Positions 32,638 to 42,686 are shown, numbered from the stretch's first letter. The stretch: 64,000 nucleotides of DNA from Variovorax boronicumulans (GCF_007677875.1 NZ_VEDO01000008.1:62001-126000), one strand, 5' to 3'. A program made the numbers and translations. The notes: a model not told the origin generated them from the sequence alone.

Positions 32638-33702
32638 TTGTCTGGAACGCCGAGGGTGAGCTCCAACTACCTCCCGGTGCGCGAGGAATGGCTGCACCGC
32701 GGCCAGGAGCAAGCCATCGACCCGACCCAGCCCATCGTGGACGCGCACCACCACTTCTATGACCGGCTCGGATGGACCTATCTGCACGCCGACTACGCGG
32801 CCGACGCGCGCAGCGGGCACGCCGTGCAGGCCTCGGTTTACATGCAGGCGCTGACGCGCTACCGCAGCGAGGGCCCCGAGGCCTTGCGGCCCGTCGGCGA
32901 AACGGCATTCGTCGTGGCGTCCACGGCGGGCGCGCTTGCGCCCGAAGTGGCCAAGGGCATCGTGGGCTATGCCGACCTGCGCCTGGGAGCCAGCGTCGCG
33001 GCGGTGTTGGACGCCCATGCGCAAGCGGGCCGCGGCCGCTTTCGCGGCGTGCGCCACCTGACCACCTGGGATGCGGACGGTTCGCTGGCCAACCCGCTCA
33101 CGGCCGCGCCGCCCGGCCTGCTGCGCGATGCGGCCTATCGGGCCGGCCTGGCACAGCTGCAGGCGCTGGGCCTGTCCTATGACGCCTGGCTGTTCTGGCC
33201 GCAGCTGCCCGAGCTGATGGAGGTGGCGGCCGCGTTCCCCGCGCTGACCATCATCGTGGACCACTGCGGCGGCGTGGTGCGCACCGGCGCTTATGCGGCG
33301 CGCCGCGACGACGTCTTCGCGCGCTGGCGCGCATCCATGCAGGCGCTGGCCCGGTTGCCCAACGTCCATGTGAAGCTGGGCGGCCTGGGCATGCGCATCA
33401 ACGGCTTCGACTTCGAGAGCGGCCCGCTGCCGCCGAGCTCGGACCAGCTCGCCGCCACCTGGCGGCCCTGGCTGCTCGCCTGCATCGACGCGTTCGGCCC
33501 CGAGCGCTGCATGTTCGAGAGCAATTTCCCGGTCGACAAGGGTTCGTACAGCTTCGTGAATGGCTGGAACGCGTTCAAAAAGCTCACCGCCGATTTCTCC
33601 CCCACGGAGCGGCACGCCCTGTTCCATGGCACAGCGAGCCGCGTGTACCGGCTGGCCTCACCGCTTCTTCCATCCACATCCACACCAACAGGAAAACCAT
33701 GA
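32638..33702 (+). CDS. Amidohydrolase-family lactonase-like protein
   Basis: The 354-residue protein belongs to the amidohydrolase_2 superfamily (VDAHHHFYDRLGWTYL, with the HxH metal motif, and later the TIIVDHCGG motif, and ESNFPVDKGSYSF near the C terminus). Relatives include PDC lactonases and other lactone or decarboxylating hydrolases. TTG at 32638 is used here; GTG at 32656 overlaps the stop of a 14-codon leader ORF from 32615 (GTGA), and either may be the real start. It opens a five-gene operon with two Bug receptors, a CoA transferase and a citryl-CoA lyase. Confidence 0.8.
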   Translation: MSGTPRVSSNYLPVREEWLHRGQEQAIDPTQPIVDAHHHFYDRLGWTYLHADYAADARSGHAVQASVYMQALTRYRSEGPEALRPVGETAFVVASTAGALAPEVAKGIVGYADLRLGASVAAVLDAHAQAGRGRFRGVRHLTTWDADGSLANPLTAAPPGLLRDAAYRAGLAQLQALGLSYDAWLFWPQLPELMEVAAAFPALTIIVDHCGGVVRTGAYAARRDDVFARWRASMQALARLPNVHVKLGGLGMRINGFDFESGPLPPSSDQLAATWRPWLLACIDAFGPERCMFESNFPVDKGSYSFVNGWNAFKKLTADFSPTERHALFHGTASRVYRLASPLLPSTSTPTGKP

Positions 33703-34670
33703 GGCTTTTGCCCCGTCTGTCCGGCGCGCTCGCGCTGACCCTTGCCGCCGCCGCGCACGCGCAGCCCGCCCCCTATCCCAGCCAGCCGATCAAGGTCATC
33801 GTGCCGTTCCCACCCGGCGGCGGCACCGACATCGTCACGCGCATGGTGCTGGACAAGATCCGCATCGGGACGGGCTGGACGCTGATCGTGGACAACAAGG
33901 CCGGCGCCGGCGGCAACATCGGCATGGACGCCGTGGCCAAGGCTGCGCCAGACGGGTACACGCTGGGCATGGGCCAGACGGCCAACCTGGCAATCAACCC
34001 GTCGCTGTACGGAAAGATGCCTTACGACGCGGCCAAGGCCTTCGCACCCGTTGCGACGGTGGCGGGGCAGGCCGTGGTGCTGGTCGTCAAGGGCGAGTCG
34101 CCCCACAAGACCTTGAAGGATCTCGTGGCGGCCGCCAAGGCCAGGCCCGATTCGCTGACCATGGCGTCGGCCGGCAACGGCACCGTGGGCCACCTGACTG
34201 GCGAGGTGTTCACCAGGCAGGCGGGCATCGCCACGCGGCATATCCCGTACAAGGGTGCCGGCCCCGCCGCCAACGACCTGCTGGGCGGCCAGGTCGACTA
34301 CTACTTCGCGACGCCGCAGACGGTCATCCCGTTCATCAAGGCCGGCAAGCTGCGTGCGCTGGCGGTCAGCTCGGCCAAGCGCATGCCCGCACTGCCCGAT
34401 GTGCCGACGGTCGCCGAGAGCGGCTACGCCGGCTTCGACACCAGCGACTGGAAGATGCTCGTCGCGCCGGCAGGCACCCCGCCCGCCATCGTGGCGCGTT
34501 TGCAGGCGGAGGTGGCCAAAGCCCTGTCGCGCACCGACACCATCGCCACGCTGCTCGCCGAGGGCAGCGCACCGCTGGGCGGGACGCCGCAGGAGGCCGC
34601 CGCACTGCTCAAGGCCGAACAACAGCGCTGGGGCACCGTCGTGCGCGCCGGGAACATCAAGCTCGACTGA
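33699..34670 (+). CDS. Bug/TctC-family receptor (2)
   Basis: The 323-residue receptor has a signal peptide ending AAAHAQPAPYP and motifs FPPGGGTDIVTRMVLDKIRIGTGWTLIVDNKAGAGGNIGMDAVAKAAPDGYTL and HIPYKGAGPAANDLLGGQVDYYF. The ATG at 33699 overlaps the preceding stop (ATGA), implying coupled translation with the amidohydrolase. The genes act together in capture and processing of an exogenous acid; the membrane partner is elsewhere. Confidence 0.9.
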   Translation: MRLLPRLSGALALTLAAAAHAQPAPYPSQPIKVIVPFPPGGGTDIVTRMVLDKIRIGTGWTLIVDNKAGAGGNIGMDAVAKAAPDGYTLGMGQTANLAINPSLYGKMPYDAAKAFAPVATVAGQAVVLVVKGESPHKTLKDLVAAAKARPDSLTMASAGNGTVGHLTGEVFTRQAGIATRHIPYKGAGPAANDLLGGQVDYYFATPQTVIPFIKAGKLRALAVSSAKRMPALPDVPTVAESGYAGFDTSDWKMLVAPAGTPPAIVARLQAEVAKALSRTDTIATLLAEGSAPLGGTPQEAAALLKAEQQRWGTVVRAGNIKLD

Positions 34671-34695
34671 GCGCCCACTTCACCGGAGACGTTTC

Positions 34696-35667
34696 ATGAC
34701 CATTGCCCGCTTCCTGTCCGTTGTCGCGGCAGCCCTGAGCGTTGCCGCGGGCTCCACCGCATTCGCACAGACCTTCCCGGCGCGCCCTGTCACCATCGTC
34801 GTGCCCTACGCCGTGGGCGGGACGACCAACATCGTCGCGCGCCTGGCCGCCAACCAGGTCGCCAACGGCCTGGGCCAGCCCTTCGTCGTGGACAACAAGC
34901 TGGGTGGCGGCGGGTTGATCGGATGGGGGACCGTGGCGCGGGCGACGCCAGACGGCCACACCGTGCTGACGACCGAGATGTCCTTCACGATCGCGCCGGG
35001 CCTGCTGCCCAAGATGCCATTCGATGCGCAGAAGGACTTCGCGCACATCACCACGGCCGCCTCCGCGCCGCACGTGCTGGTGGTCCACCCGGGCTTGCCG
35101 GTGAAGACGGTGCAGGACTTCATCGCCTTGGCCAAGGCCAAGCCCGGCACGATGAACTACGGCTCGGGCGGCAACGGCACGAACACGCACCTGGGTGGCG
35201 AGTTGTTCAAAAGCGCCGCCGGCATCGACCTCACGCACATCCCGTACAAGGGCGCCGGGGCGGTGCTGACCGACCTCATGGCGGGCCAGGTGCAGGCGCT
35301 GGTCACGTCCTTGCCGACCGCCTTGCCGCACATCAGGTCGGGCAAGCTGCGTGCGCTGGTGGTCACGAGCGAGGCACGCTCGCCGTTGCTGCCGGACGTG
35401 CCTTCCGCCAAGGATGTGGACCTGCCTAGCTTCGTGATGGATTTCTGGGTCGGCTTCGCGGCACCGGCCGGCACGCCACCGCCGGTTGTCGACAAGCTGA
35501 ACCAGGCCTTCGTCGCAGCGCTGAACTCCGGCGATGGCAAGCGGCGACTGGCCGAGCAGGGCCTGACGCCGGTGGCCAACACGCCCGCACAGGCATCGCA
35601 GCTGGCCGCTGCCGAAATGAAGCGCTGGGCGGGCGTGGTGAAGTCGGCCAACATCAAGCCCGACTGA
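34696..35667 (+). CDS. Bug/TctC-family receptor (3)
   Basis: This 323-residue protein has a signal peptide ending STAFAQTFPARPV and motifs IVVPYAVGGTTNIVARLAANQVANGLGQPFVVDNKLGGGGLIG and HIPYKGAGAVLTDLMAGQVQALV. It sits 25 bases after receptor 2. Two consecutive receptors of the same class with different pocket residues suggest a substrate and a related analogue, or a periplasmic intermediate, both being captured. Confidence 0.9.
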   Translation: MTIARFLSVVAAALSVAAGSTAFAQTFPARPVTIVVPYAVGGTTNIVARLAANQVANGLGQPFVVDNKLGGGGLIGWGTVARATPDGHTVLTTEMSFTIAPGLLPKMPFDAQKDFAHITTAASAPHVLVVHPGLPVKTVQDFIALAKAKPGTMNYGSGGNGTNTHLGGELFKSAAGIDLTHIPYKGAGAVLTDLMAGQVQALVTSLPTALPHIRSGKLRALVVTSEARSPLLPDVPSAKDVDLPSFVMDFWVGFAAPAGTPPPVVDKLNQAFVAALNSGDGKRRLAEQGLTPVANTPAQASQLAAAEMKRWAGVVKSANIKPD

Positions 35668-35676
35668 GGAGCAAGC

Positions 35677-36879
35677 ATGGCCATCCAACCCTTGCACGGC
35701 ATCCGCGTGCTGGACCTGACCAACGTGCTGGCGGGGCCGTTCGCGTGCCATCAGCTGGCGCACATGGGCGCCGACGTCATCAAGGTCGAAGCCCGCCACA
35801 CCGGCGACCTGGCCCGCCAGCTCGGCGCCGATCCCGCGCTGAACCAGGCCATGATGGGCGTGTCCTTCCTGGCGCAGAACCCTGGCAAGCGGTCCATCAC
35901 GCTGGACCTCAAGCATCCGAAGGGCAAGGAAGCGTTGCGCCGGCTGGTGCGCACGGCCGATGTGCTGGTGGAGAACTACCGGCCCGGTGTGATGCAGCGC
36001 CTGGGCCTGGGCTACGAGGACTTGTTGAAGGAAAACGCCCGGCTCGTCTACTGCGCGATCTCGGGCTTCGGGCAGGACGGTCCGCTGCGCGACCTGCCGG
36101 CCTACGACCAGATCATCCAGGGCATGTCCGGCGTCATGAGCATCACGGGCGCGCCGGAGAACGCGCCGTACCGCGTGGGCTATCCGGTGGCCGACACCAT
36201 CGGCGGCCTCACGGCCGCGTTCGCCGTGGCCAGCGCACTGGCCGACCGCCAGCGTGCCGGCGGTGTGTTCGTCGACGTATCGATGCTGGAGGCCGCGATG
36301 GCCACCATGGGCTGGGCCGTCTCCAACCACCTGATCGCCGGCCGCGCGCCCCAGCCGCTGGGCAACGACAACGTGACGGCCAGCCCCTCGGGCACCTTCC
36401 GTACCGGCGACGGCCTGCTCAACATCGCGGCCAACAAGCAGGAGCAGTGGGAAGCCGTGTGCGACGTGCTGGCGCATCCGGAATGGAAGACGGATTCGCG
36501 CTTCGCCGAACGCCAGGGTCGGCTGCAGCACCGCGCGGACCTTAAGGCGCTGGTCGAGGACGCGCTGTCCGCCAGGTCGGCCAACGCCTGGTGGGAGCTG
36601 TTCAATGCGGCCGGCGTGCCGGCCGGACCGGTCTACTCGGTGCCGCAGGCGCTGGAGCACCCGCAGATCGCGCAGCGCGGCATGGTGGGCAGCTTCGAGG
36701 ACGTGCCCGGTGTGGGGCGCGACATCCGCGTGGTGCGCACCGGCTTCAAGCTCAACGGCGAAACCCCGAGCGTGGAGCGCCCGCCGCCGCGGCTCGGAGA
36801 ACACACCGCCGCCATCCTGGCAGAGCTCGGCTACACGCCGGGCGAGATCGAAGAACACATCAAGGAGAAGGTTGTATGA
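35677..36879 (+). CDS. Class III CoA-transferase (CaiB/BaiF family)
   Basis: The 400-residue protein has the family N terminus LHGIRVLDLTNVLAGPFACHQLAHMGADVIKVEARHTGD, the AYDQIIQGMSGVMSITGAPENAPYRVGYPVADTIGGLTAAFA core with the presumed catalytic Asp in AYDQ, and the CoA-binding segments. These enzymes move CoA from a donor thioester to a carboxylic acid. Being next to a citryl-CoA lyase, the likely job is to activate a citrate-like tri- or dicarboxylate before cleavage. ATG at 35677, 9 bases after the receptor's stop. Confidence 0.87.
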   Translation: MAIQPLHGIRVLDLTNVLAGPFACHQLAHMGADVIKVEARHTGDLARQLGADPALNQAMMGVSFLAQNPGKRSITLDLKHPKGKEALRRLVRTADVLVENYRPGVMQRLGLGYEDLLKENARLVYCAISGFGQDGPLRDLPAYDQIIQGMSGVMSITGAPENAPYRVGYPVADTIGGLTAAFAVASALADRQRAGGVFVDVSMLEAAMATMGWAVSNHLIAGRAPQPLGNDNVTASPSGTFRTGDGLLNIAANKQEQWEAVCDVLAHPEWKTDSRFAERQGRLQHRADLKALVEDALSARSANAWWELFNAAGVPAGPVYSVPQALEHPQIAQRGMVGSFEDVPGVGRDIRVVRTGFKLNGETPSVERPPPRLGEHTAAILAELGYTPGEIEEHIKEKVV

Positions 36880-37703
36880 GCACCGACGATCCCCGCGTTC
36901 CCGACTGGTGGCGCACTGCCATCATCGACATGCACCCCGGCGTGATCCGCTTTCGCGGCTACGCGATCGAGGAGCTGATCGGCCGCGTCGGCTTCGCCCA
37001 AATGGTCTGGCTCATGACGCGCGGCGAGCTGCCCGATGCGGGCCAGGCGCGCCTGCTGGAAGCCGCCCTGGTGGCGGGCGTGGACCACGGACCGCAGGCG
37101 CCCAGCATCGCCATCGCCCGCATGGCGACGACCTGCGGCGTGGGCCTGAACAACGCCATGGCCTCGGCCGTCAACGTGCTGGGCGACGTGCACGGCGGCG
37201 CGGGAGAGCAGGCGGTGGAGATGTTCGAGGACATCGCGCGCCGGCAGGACACCGGCGCATCGCTGGCCGACAGCACGCGCGCCGGCCTGGACAAGGCGAT
37301 CGAGGACCGTGGCAAGTTCGTCTCGGGCTACGGGCACCGCTTCCACCCGCTGGACCCGCGCGCGCCGCGGCTGCTGGCGCTGGTCGACGAAGCCGCGCGC
37401 AGCGGCCTGGTCGGCGGCCGCTTCGCCGCGATCGGCCGGGCGGTGGAAGAAGAACTGGCCGCGCGCAAGGGCGGCCGCCGCATCCCCATGAACATCGACG
37501 GCGCCACGGCGGTCATCTATGCCGAACTGGGCTTTCCGGCCCCGCTCGCGCGTGGCCTGTTCTGCCTCTCCCGTTCCGTCGGCATCCTGTCGCACGCGTG
37601 GGAGCAAACGGGACAGGGCGGCAGGAACAAGGGCCCGATCCCGCGCAACTACCTGTGGACGTACGACGGCCCTGCACCGCGCGACGTGCCCACTCGCCGC
37701 TGA
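36876..37703 (+). CDS. Citryl-CoA lyase / citrate-synthase-like enzyme
   Basis: The 275-residue protein is a short citrate-synthase-like lyase. The three residues that correspond to the citrate synthase catalytic His, His and Asp are present: His106 in DVHGGAGEQA, His154 in GYGHRFHPLDPRA and Asp208 in NIDGATAVIYAELGFP. Such short CS-like enzymes act as citryl-CoA lyases, splitting a citryl-type CoA ester into a 2-oxo or acyl fragment plus acetyl-CoA. The ATG at 36876 overlaps the CoA-transferase stop (ATGA). The full pathway cannot be named from the sequence. Confidence 0.85.
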   Translation: MSTDDPRVPDWWRTAIIDMHPGVIRFRGYAIEELIGRVGFAQMVWLMTRGELPDAGQARLLEAALVAGVDHGPQAPSIAIARMATTCGVGLNNAMASAVNVLGDVHGGAGEQAVEMFEDIARRQDTGASLADSTRAGLDKAIEDRGKFVSGYGHRFHPLDPRAPRLLALVDEAARSGLVGGRFAAIGRAVEEELAARKGGRRIPMNIDGATAVIYAELGFPAPLARGLFCLSRSVGILSHAWEQTGQGGRNKGPIPRNYLWTYDGPAPRDVPTRR

Positions 37704-37814
37704 GCGGGCTGTGCGATGGCCCTGGCCATGCACCGGGCATTGGATGGCGTGGCCGGGCACTGCCTCCGGCGATCCTTCGACGTGAAAGGGCGCCGTGCCC
37801 CCTGCTTCAAAAAC

Positions 37815-37843
37815 GACGAAGCCCGCGTTTAGCGGGCTTCGTC
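37815..37843 (-). terminator. Strong hairpin terminator (both directions, mainly the ribosomal/tRNA side)
   Basis: GACGAAGCCCGC (37815-37826) and GCGGGCTTCGTC (37832-37843) form a perfect 12-bp stem with a GTTTA loop. On the minus strand it is followed by GTTTTT, so it ends the rplQ/tRNA transcript; on the plus strand GTGCTTTT follows and it may also end the citryl-CoA lyase operon. Confidence 0.9.
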
Positions 37844-37865
37844 AGTGCTTTTCAGCACTCTGTGT

Positions 37866-37942
<77 letters not shown>

Positions 37943-37967
37943 GCAAGACAGCAAGTATAGCGTATTT

Positions 37968-38369
37968 TTACGCCTTCGTCTCTTCCGTGGAAGAAACTTC
38001 TTCAGAAACTTCCGGGCGGTCCACGAGTTCGACCAGCGCCATGGGCGCGTTGTCGCCGACGCGGAAGCCCATCTTCAGGATGCGGGTGTAACCACCGGGA
38101 CGCGCCTTGAAGCGCGGACCGAGATCGTTGAACAGCTTGACCACGCTGTCGCGGTTGCGCAGGCGATCGAAGGCCAGGCGGCGGTTTGCCACCGTGGGTT
38201 CCTTGGCCAGCGTGATCATGGGCTCGACGACGCGGCGCAGTTCCTTGGCCTTGGGCAAGGTGGTCTTGATGACTTCGTGCTCGATGAGCGAGTTCATCAT
38301 GTTGCGCAGCATCGCGAGACGGTGCTCGCTGGTGCGGTTGAGTTTGCGGAGGCCGTGTCCGTGACGCAT
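37968..38369 (-). CDS. rplQ: 50S ribosomal protein L17
   Basis: The 133-residue product begins [46 protein letters not shown], typical L17, ending in an acidic tail (VSSTEETKA). It is a large-subunit protein near the exit-tunnel rim. It is the last gene of the alpha operon, downstream of rpoA. Confidence 0.97.
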   Translation of the reverse strand: MRHGHGLRKLNRTSEHRLAMLRNMMNSLIEHEVIKTTLPKAKELRRVVEPMITLAKEPTVANRRLAFDRLRNRDSVVKLFNDLGPRFKARPGGYTRILKMGFRVGDNAPMALVELVDRPEVSEEVSSTEETKA

Positions 38370-38442
38370 GGTGATTTCCTTTCGTTATCGATCAGGGCGG
38401 CCGTACCAGGTACCGCCCGTTCACCAGGTTGAGGGGGAAGGA

Positions 38443-39432
38443 TTATCGCTTGTCCAGACCTGCGGGCGGCCAGCTTTCCAGCTTCATGCCCAGGGTCAGG
38501 CCACGCGAGGCCAGCACTTCCTTGATTTCGTTCAAGGACTTGCGGCCCAGGTTCGGCGTCTTCAGCAGCTCGTTTTCGGTGCGCTGGATCAGATCGCCGA
38601 TGTAGTAGATGTTTTCGGCCTTCAGGCAGTTGGCCGAACGCACGGTCAGTTCGAGTTCGTCGACGGGGCGCAGCAGGATCGGATCGAACTGCGCATTGCC
38701 GCGCGGTGCCGGTGCATCGAACGCCGCCAGCTCGCTGCCTTCCAGCTGTGCGAACACGGCCAGTTGCTCGACCAGGATCTTGGCCGAGGCGCGCACGGCG
38801 TCCTCGGCGGTGATGGCACCGTTGGTTTCGATCTCGACGACCAGCTTGTCCAGGTCGGTGCGCTGCTCGACGCGCGCGCTTTCGACGGTGTAGCTCACGC
38901 GCTTGACGGGCGAGAACGAGGCGTCCAGCACGATGCGGCCGATCGACTTGGTCTGCTCGTCGCCATGGCGGCGCATGCTGCCCGGCACGTAGCCACGGCC
39001 CTTTTCAACCTTGATCTGCATGTCCAGCTTGCCACCTTGCGACAGCGTGGCGATGACATGCTCGGGGTTGATGATCTCGACGTCGTGGGGCGTCTGGATG
39101 TCGGCGGCGGTGACGACGCCATCGCCGTCCTTGCGCAGGCTGAGCGTGACTTCGTCGCGGTTGTGCAGCTTGAACACCACGCCCTTGAGGTTCAGCAGAA
39201 TGTTGACCACATCCTCCTGGACACCGTCGATGGACGAGTACTCGTGCAGCACGCCGGCGATCGTGACTTCGGTTGCCGAATAGCCCACCATCGAGGACAG
39301 CAGGACTCGGCGCAGCGCGTTGCCCAGCGTGTGACCGTAGCCGCGCTCGAACGGCTCCAAAGCAACTTTGGCCCGGTTCGGGCCAAGTTGCTCCACATTG
39401 ATGGCTTTGGGTTTCAGCAGATTGGTTTGCAT
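38443..39432 (-). CDS. rpoA: DNA-directed RNA polymerase alpha subunit
   Basis: The 329-residue protein (E. coli 329) has the N-terminal assembly domain ([30 protein letters not shown]) and the C-terminal DNA-binding domain ([34 protein letters not shown]). The ATG at 39432 ([16 protein letters not shown]) fits the family; an upstream ATG at 39447 adds five residues. It links the ribosomal operon to transcription. Confidence 0.97.
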   Translation of the reverse strand: MQTNLLKPKAINVEQLGPNRAKVALEPFERGYGHTLGNALRRVLLSSMVGYSATEVTIAGVLHEYSSIDGVQEDVVNILLNLKGVVFKLHNRDEVTLSLRKDGDGVVTAADIQTPHDVEIINPEHVIATLSQGGKLDMQIKVEKGRGYVPGSMRRHGDEQTKSIGRIVLDASFSPVKRVSYTVESARVEQRTDLDKLVVEIETNGAITAEDAVRASAKILVEQLAVFAQLEGSELAAFDAPAPRGNAQFDPILLRPVDELELTVRSANCLKAENIYYIGDLIQRTENELLKTPNLGRKSLNEIKEVLASRGLTLGMKLESWPPAGLDKR

Positions 39433-39540
39433 GCAGCTTCCTCTCAATACCCCCAGCTCGTTACACCGGTAAGGCTGGTGAAGTGCCTAGGCCCGCGTGC
39501 GTGCGGGCCCAGGAATGAATCGCTTGGTGCGTCGCGCCGA

Positions 39541-40164
39541 TCAGCGCGAATACAGTTCGACGATCAGCGATTCGTTGATGTCGGCGCCGAACTCATCACG
39601 GTCCGGCGTCTTCTTGAAGGTGCCCTCGGCCTTGTCGATGCTGACTTCCACCCATGCCGGGATACCGACCTGCTGGGCCAGTTGCAGCGCTTCGACGATG
39701 CGGTTCTGCTTCTTGGACTTCTCGCGCACGGCCACGACGTCACCGACCTTGACCATGTAGGAAGCGATGTTCACGCTCTTGCCGTTCACGGTGATGGCCT
39801 TGTGCGAAACCAGCTGGCGTGCCTCGGCGCGCGTGGAGCCGAAGCCCATGCGGTAGACGACGTTGTCCAGGCGCGATTCCAGCAACGCCAGCAGGTTGGC
39901 GCCGGTGTTGCCACGGCGACGGTCGGCTTCTTCGAAGTAGCGGCGGAATTGCTTCTCCAGCACGCCGTACATGCGCTTGACCTTCTGCTTTTCACGCAAT
40001 TGCAGACCGTAGTCGCTGGTGCGCGAGCCGGAAGTGCGGCCATGCTGACCAGGCTTGGAATCGAACTTGGCCTTGTCGCTGATCGAGCGGCGTGCGCTCT
40101 TCAGGAACAGGTCGGTGCCTTCGCGGCGGGAAAGTTTGGCCTTGGGGCCGAGATAGCGTGCCAC
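39541..40164 (-). CDS. rpsD: 30S ribosomal protein S4
   Basis: The 207-residue protein starts at a GTG (40164) giving [26 protein letters not shown], the usual S4 N terminus, and contains the S4 RNA-binding domain ([40 protein letters not shown]). It is a primary assembly protein and translational autoregulator of the alpha operon in gammaproteobacteria. Confidence 0.97.
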   Translation of the reverse strand: MARYLGPKAKLSRREGTDLFLKSARRSISDKAKFDSKPGQHGRTSGSRTSDYGLQLREKQKVKRMYGVLEKQFRRYFEEADRRRGNTGANLLALLESRLDNVVYRMGFGSTRAEARQLVSHKAITVNGKSVNIASYMVKVGDVVAVREKSKKQNRIVEALQLAQQVGIPAWVEVSIDKAEGTFKKTPDRDEFGADINESLIVELYSR

Positions 40165-40261
40165 TTGGTGTGTCCTTTGAATCAACTGCTGCCGCGGCAT
40201 GCGGCAGGAGCCGTCGGTCAGATGCCGACGGCGGTGGGCTTATGGGTGAAGCGAGAACCGC

Positions 40262-40666
40262 TCAGATGCGGCGGCGCTTCTGCGGGCGGCAGCCGTTGTG
40301 CGGGACCGGCGTCACGTCGGAGATCGAGGTGATGCGGATGCCGAGCGCACCCAGAGCACGCACGGACGATTCGCGACCGGGGCCGGGACCCTTGATTTCG
40401 ACGTCCAGATTCTTGATGCCCTGCTCCATGGCCGCACGGCCAGCCACTTCGGACGCCACCTGGGCAGCGAAGGGCGTGGACTTGCGCGAGCCCTTGAAAC
40501 CTTGACCACCGGACGATGCCCACGACAGGGCATTGCCCTGGCGGTCGGTGATCGTGATGATGGTGTTGTTGAAGGAAGCGTGCACGTGCGCAACACCGTC
40601 GGAGACGTTCTTGCGGACCTTCTTGCGCACGCGCTGGGCGGCGTTGTTCGACGGTTGCTTAGCCAT
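40262..40666 (-). CDS. rpsK: 30S ribosomal protein S11
   Basis: The 134-residue protein carries [46 protein letters not shown] and the C-terminal [12 protein letters not shown]11 lines the platform near the 3' end of 16S RNA. It lies between rpsM and rpsD. Confidence 0.97.
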   Translation of the reverse strand: MAKQPSNNAAQRVRKKVRKNVSDGVAHVHASFNNTIITITDRQGNALSWASSGGQGFKGSRKSTPFAAQVASEVAGRAAMEQGIKNLDVEIKGPGPGRESSVRALGALGIRITSISDVTPVPHNGCRPQKRRRI

Positions 40667-40684
40667 GGTGATCTCTCAATCTCT

Positions 40685-41050
40685 TTACTTCTTCAGGGCC
40701 TGGGCGGCCTTGCGCGGACCCTTGCGGGTGCGGGCGTTGGTGCGCGTACGCTGGCCGCGCATGGGCAGGCCACGGCGGTGACGGAAACCGCGGTAGCAGC
40801 CGATGTCCATCAAACGCTTGATGTTCATCGTGGTTTCGCGGCGCAGGTCACCTTCGATCGTGAACTGGGCGATCTGGTCGCGGATCTTTTCCAGATCGGC
40901 GTCGGTCAGATCCTTGACCTTCTTGGCATAGTCGATGCCGCAGGCTTCGCAGATTTGGCGGGCGCGGGTGCGGCCGATGCCGAAAATCGCGGTCAGGCCG
41001 ATCTCGGCGTGCTTGTGCGGCGGAATGTTGATACCAGCAATACGTGCCAT
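40685..41050 (-). CDS. rpsM: 30S ribosomal protein S13
   Basis: The 121-residue protein [38 protein letters not shown] is classic S13, with the basic tail [30 protein letters not shown] that reaches the P-site tRNA. It follows rpmJ closely. Confidence 0.97.
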   Translation of the reverse strand: MARIAGINIPPHKHAEIGLTAIFGIGRTRARQICEACGIDYAKKVKDLTDADLEKIRDQIAQFTIEGDLRRETTMNIKRLMDIGCYRGFRHRRGLPMRGQRTRTNARTRKGPRKAAQALKK

Positions 41051-41069
41051 AACGTCCTCTTAAATCTGG

Positions 41070-41183
41070 TCAGCCCTGGCGCTGCTTGTGACGCGGATCG
41101 GTGCAGATCACGCGGACCACGCCGTTGCGGCGGATGATCTTGCAGTTGCGGCAGATTTTCTTGACCGAAGCCGAAACTCTCAT
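41070..41183 (-). CDS. rpmJ: 50S ribosomal protein L36
   Basis: A 37-residue protein, [19 protein letters not shown]... ending DPRHKQRQG, with the zinc ligands Cys11, Cys14, Cys27 and His32 or His33-like pattern of the C+ form. It is preceded by a TAGGAGAGAG Shine-Dalgarno and followed by rpsM. Too short for standard gene calling. Confidence 0.93.
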   Translation of the reverse strand: MRVSASVKKICRNCKIIRRNGVVRVICTDPRHKQRQG

Positions 41184-41337
41184 AACTCTCTCCTAAAACT
41201 GTTTGCCCTTGCCAACCCATTGGCGCGGAACCTCTTCCGCGCGCGCGACAGGTCGTAAGGCGTCAACTCGACCGTCACCTTGCCACCGCGGTCGGAGCCC
41301 ATGCCAGGCATGCGTCCCTTCCCGGTGAAATCCTTGT
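41184..41337 (-). pseudogene. Degraded infA (IF-1) remnant between secY and rpmJ
   Basis: In the frame read from secY toward rpmJ the translation includes GKGRMPGMGSDRGGKVTVELTPYDLSRARKRFRAN. The part KVTVELTPYDLSRAR matches the IF-1 C-terminal strand (VTVELSPYDL, followed by GRI.FR), while the N-terminal two thirds of an IF-1 (about 70 residues) are absent and no start with a ribosome binding site is present. infA sits exactly here (secY-infA-rpmJ) in related bacteria. Presumably a functional infA is encoded elsewhere. Confidence 0.6.
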
Positions 41338-42657
41338 CTAACCGCCCTTGAAGTTCGCCTTCTTGAGCAGGGACTCGTACTGCTGCGACATCATGTAGTT
41401 CTGCACCTGGGCCATGAAGTCCATGGTGACGACCACGATGATCAGCAGCGACGTGCCTCCGAAGTAGAACGGAACGTTGTACTTCAGGATCAGGAACTCC
41501 GGCAGCAGGCAGACGAAGGTGATGTAGATGGCACCAGCCAACGTCAGTCGCAGCAGGATCTTGTCGATGTAGCGCGCGGTTTGCTCGCCCGGACGGATGC
41601 CCGGAATGAACGCGCCGCTCTTCTTCAGGTTGTCTGCGGTCTCACGGCTGTTGAACACCAGCGCCGTGTAGAAGAAGCAGAAGAACACGATCGCCGCGGC
41701 GTAGAACATCACGTAGACCGGCTGACCAGGGCTCAACGTCGCAGCGGCATCGCGCAGCAGACGGGAGAACCAGCTGTCGCCACCCGAACTCATCCAGCCC
41801 ACCACCGTCGCCGGCAGCAGGATGATGGAGGACGCGAAGATCGGCGGGATCACGCCGGCCATGTTCAGCTTCAGGGGCAGGTGGGACGATTGCCCGCCAT
41901 AGACCTTGTTGCCAACCTGGCGCCGCGCATAGTTCACGAGGATCTTGCGCTGACCGCGTTCCACGAACACCACGAAGTAGGTAACCAGCGCGACGACGAC
42001 AACGATGATCAGCGCCACGATGATGCTCATCGCACCCGTGCGCACCAGCTCGAGCAGGCCGCCGATGGAACTCGGCAGGCCGGCGGCGATGCCGGCGAAG
42101 ATCAGGATCGAGATGCCGTTGCCCAGACCACGCTCGGTGATCTGCTCACCCAGCCACATCAGGAACATCGTGCCTGCCGTCAGACTCACCACCGCCGTCA
42201 TGCGGAAGCCGAAGCCGGGCGAGATCACCAGACCAGCCGAGCTTTCCAACGCGATCGCGATCGACAGCGACTGGAACAGCGCGAGCGCCAGCGTGCCGTA
42301 GCGCGTGAACTGCGTGATCTTGCGACGACCGGCCTCGCCTTCCTTCTTCAATTGTTCGAAGGTCGGCACGACGTAGGTCGCCAGCTGCATGATGATCGAC
42401 GCCGAGATGTACGGCATGATCCCCAACGCGAACACGGTGAAGCGCGACAGCGCTCCGCCCGAGAACATGTTGAACAGGTTCAGGATGCCGCCCTGCTGGC
42501 CGCTGAACAACTGACGCAGCTGATCCGGGTTGATGCCCGGCACCGGGATGTGCGCCCCGATGCGGTAGACAACCAGCGCCAGCAGCAAGAAGACCAGCCG
42601 GCGACGCAGGTCGCCGAACTTGCCCGTCTTTGCGATGTTTGCCGAACTAGTGGCCAC
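41338..42657 (-). CDS. secY: Preprotein translocase subunit SecY
   Basis: The 439-residue inner-membrane protein has about ten transmembrane helices, starts [47 protein letters not shown], and carries the cytosolic loop [53 protein letters not shown]. SecY forms the translocation pore with SecE and SecG. It sits between rplO and the infA remnant in the spc operon. Confidence 0.97.
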   Translation of the reverse strand: MATSSANIAKTGKFGDLRRRLVFLLLALVVYRIGAHIPVPGINPDQLRQLFSGQQGGILNLFNMFSGGALSRFTVFALGIMPYISASIIMQLATYVVPTFEQLKKEGEAGRRKITQFTRYGTLALALFQSLSIAIALESSAGLVISPGFGFRMTAVVSLTAGTMFLMWLGEQITERGLGNGISILIFAGIAAGLPSSIGGLLELVRTGAMSIIVALIIVVVVALVTYFVVFVERGQRKILVNYARRQVGNKVYGGQSSHLPLKLNMAGVIPPIFASSIILLPATVVGWMSSGGDSWFSRLLRDAAATLSPGQPVYVMFYAAAIVFFCFFYTALVFNSRETADNLKKSGAFIPGIRPGEQTARYIDKILLRLTLAGAIYITFVCLLPEFLILKYNVPFYFGGTSLLIIVVVTMDFMAQVQNYMMSQQYESLLKKANFKGG

Positions 42658-42686
42658 CAGGCAGATCCTCGTTCACGACCTGTGGA

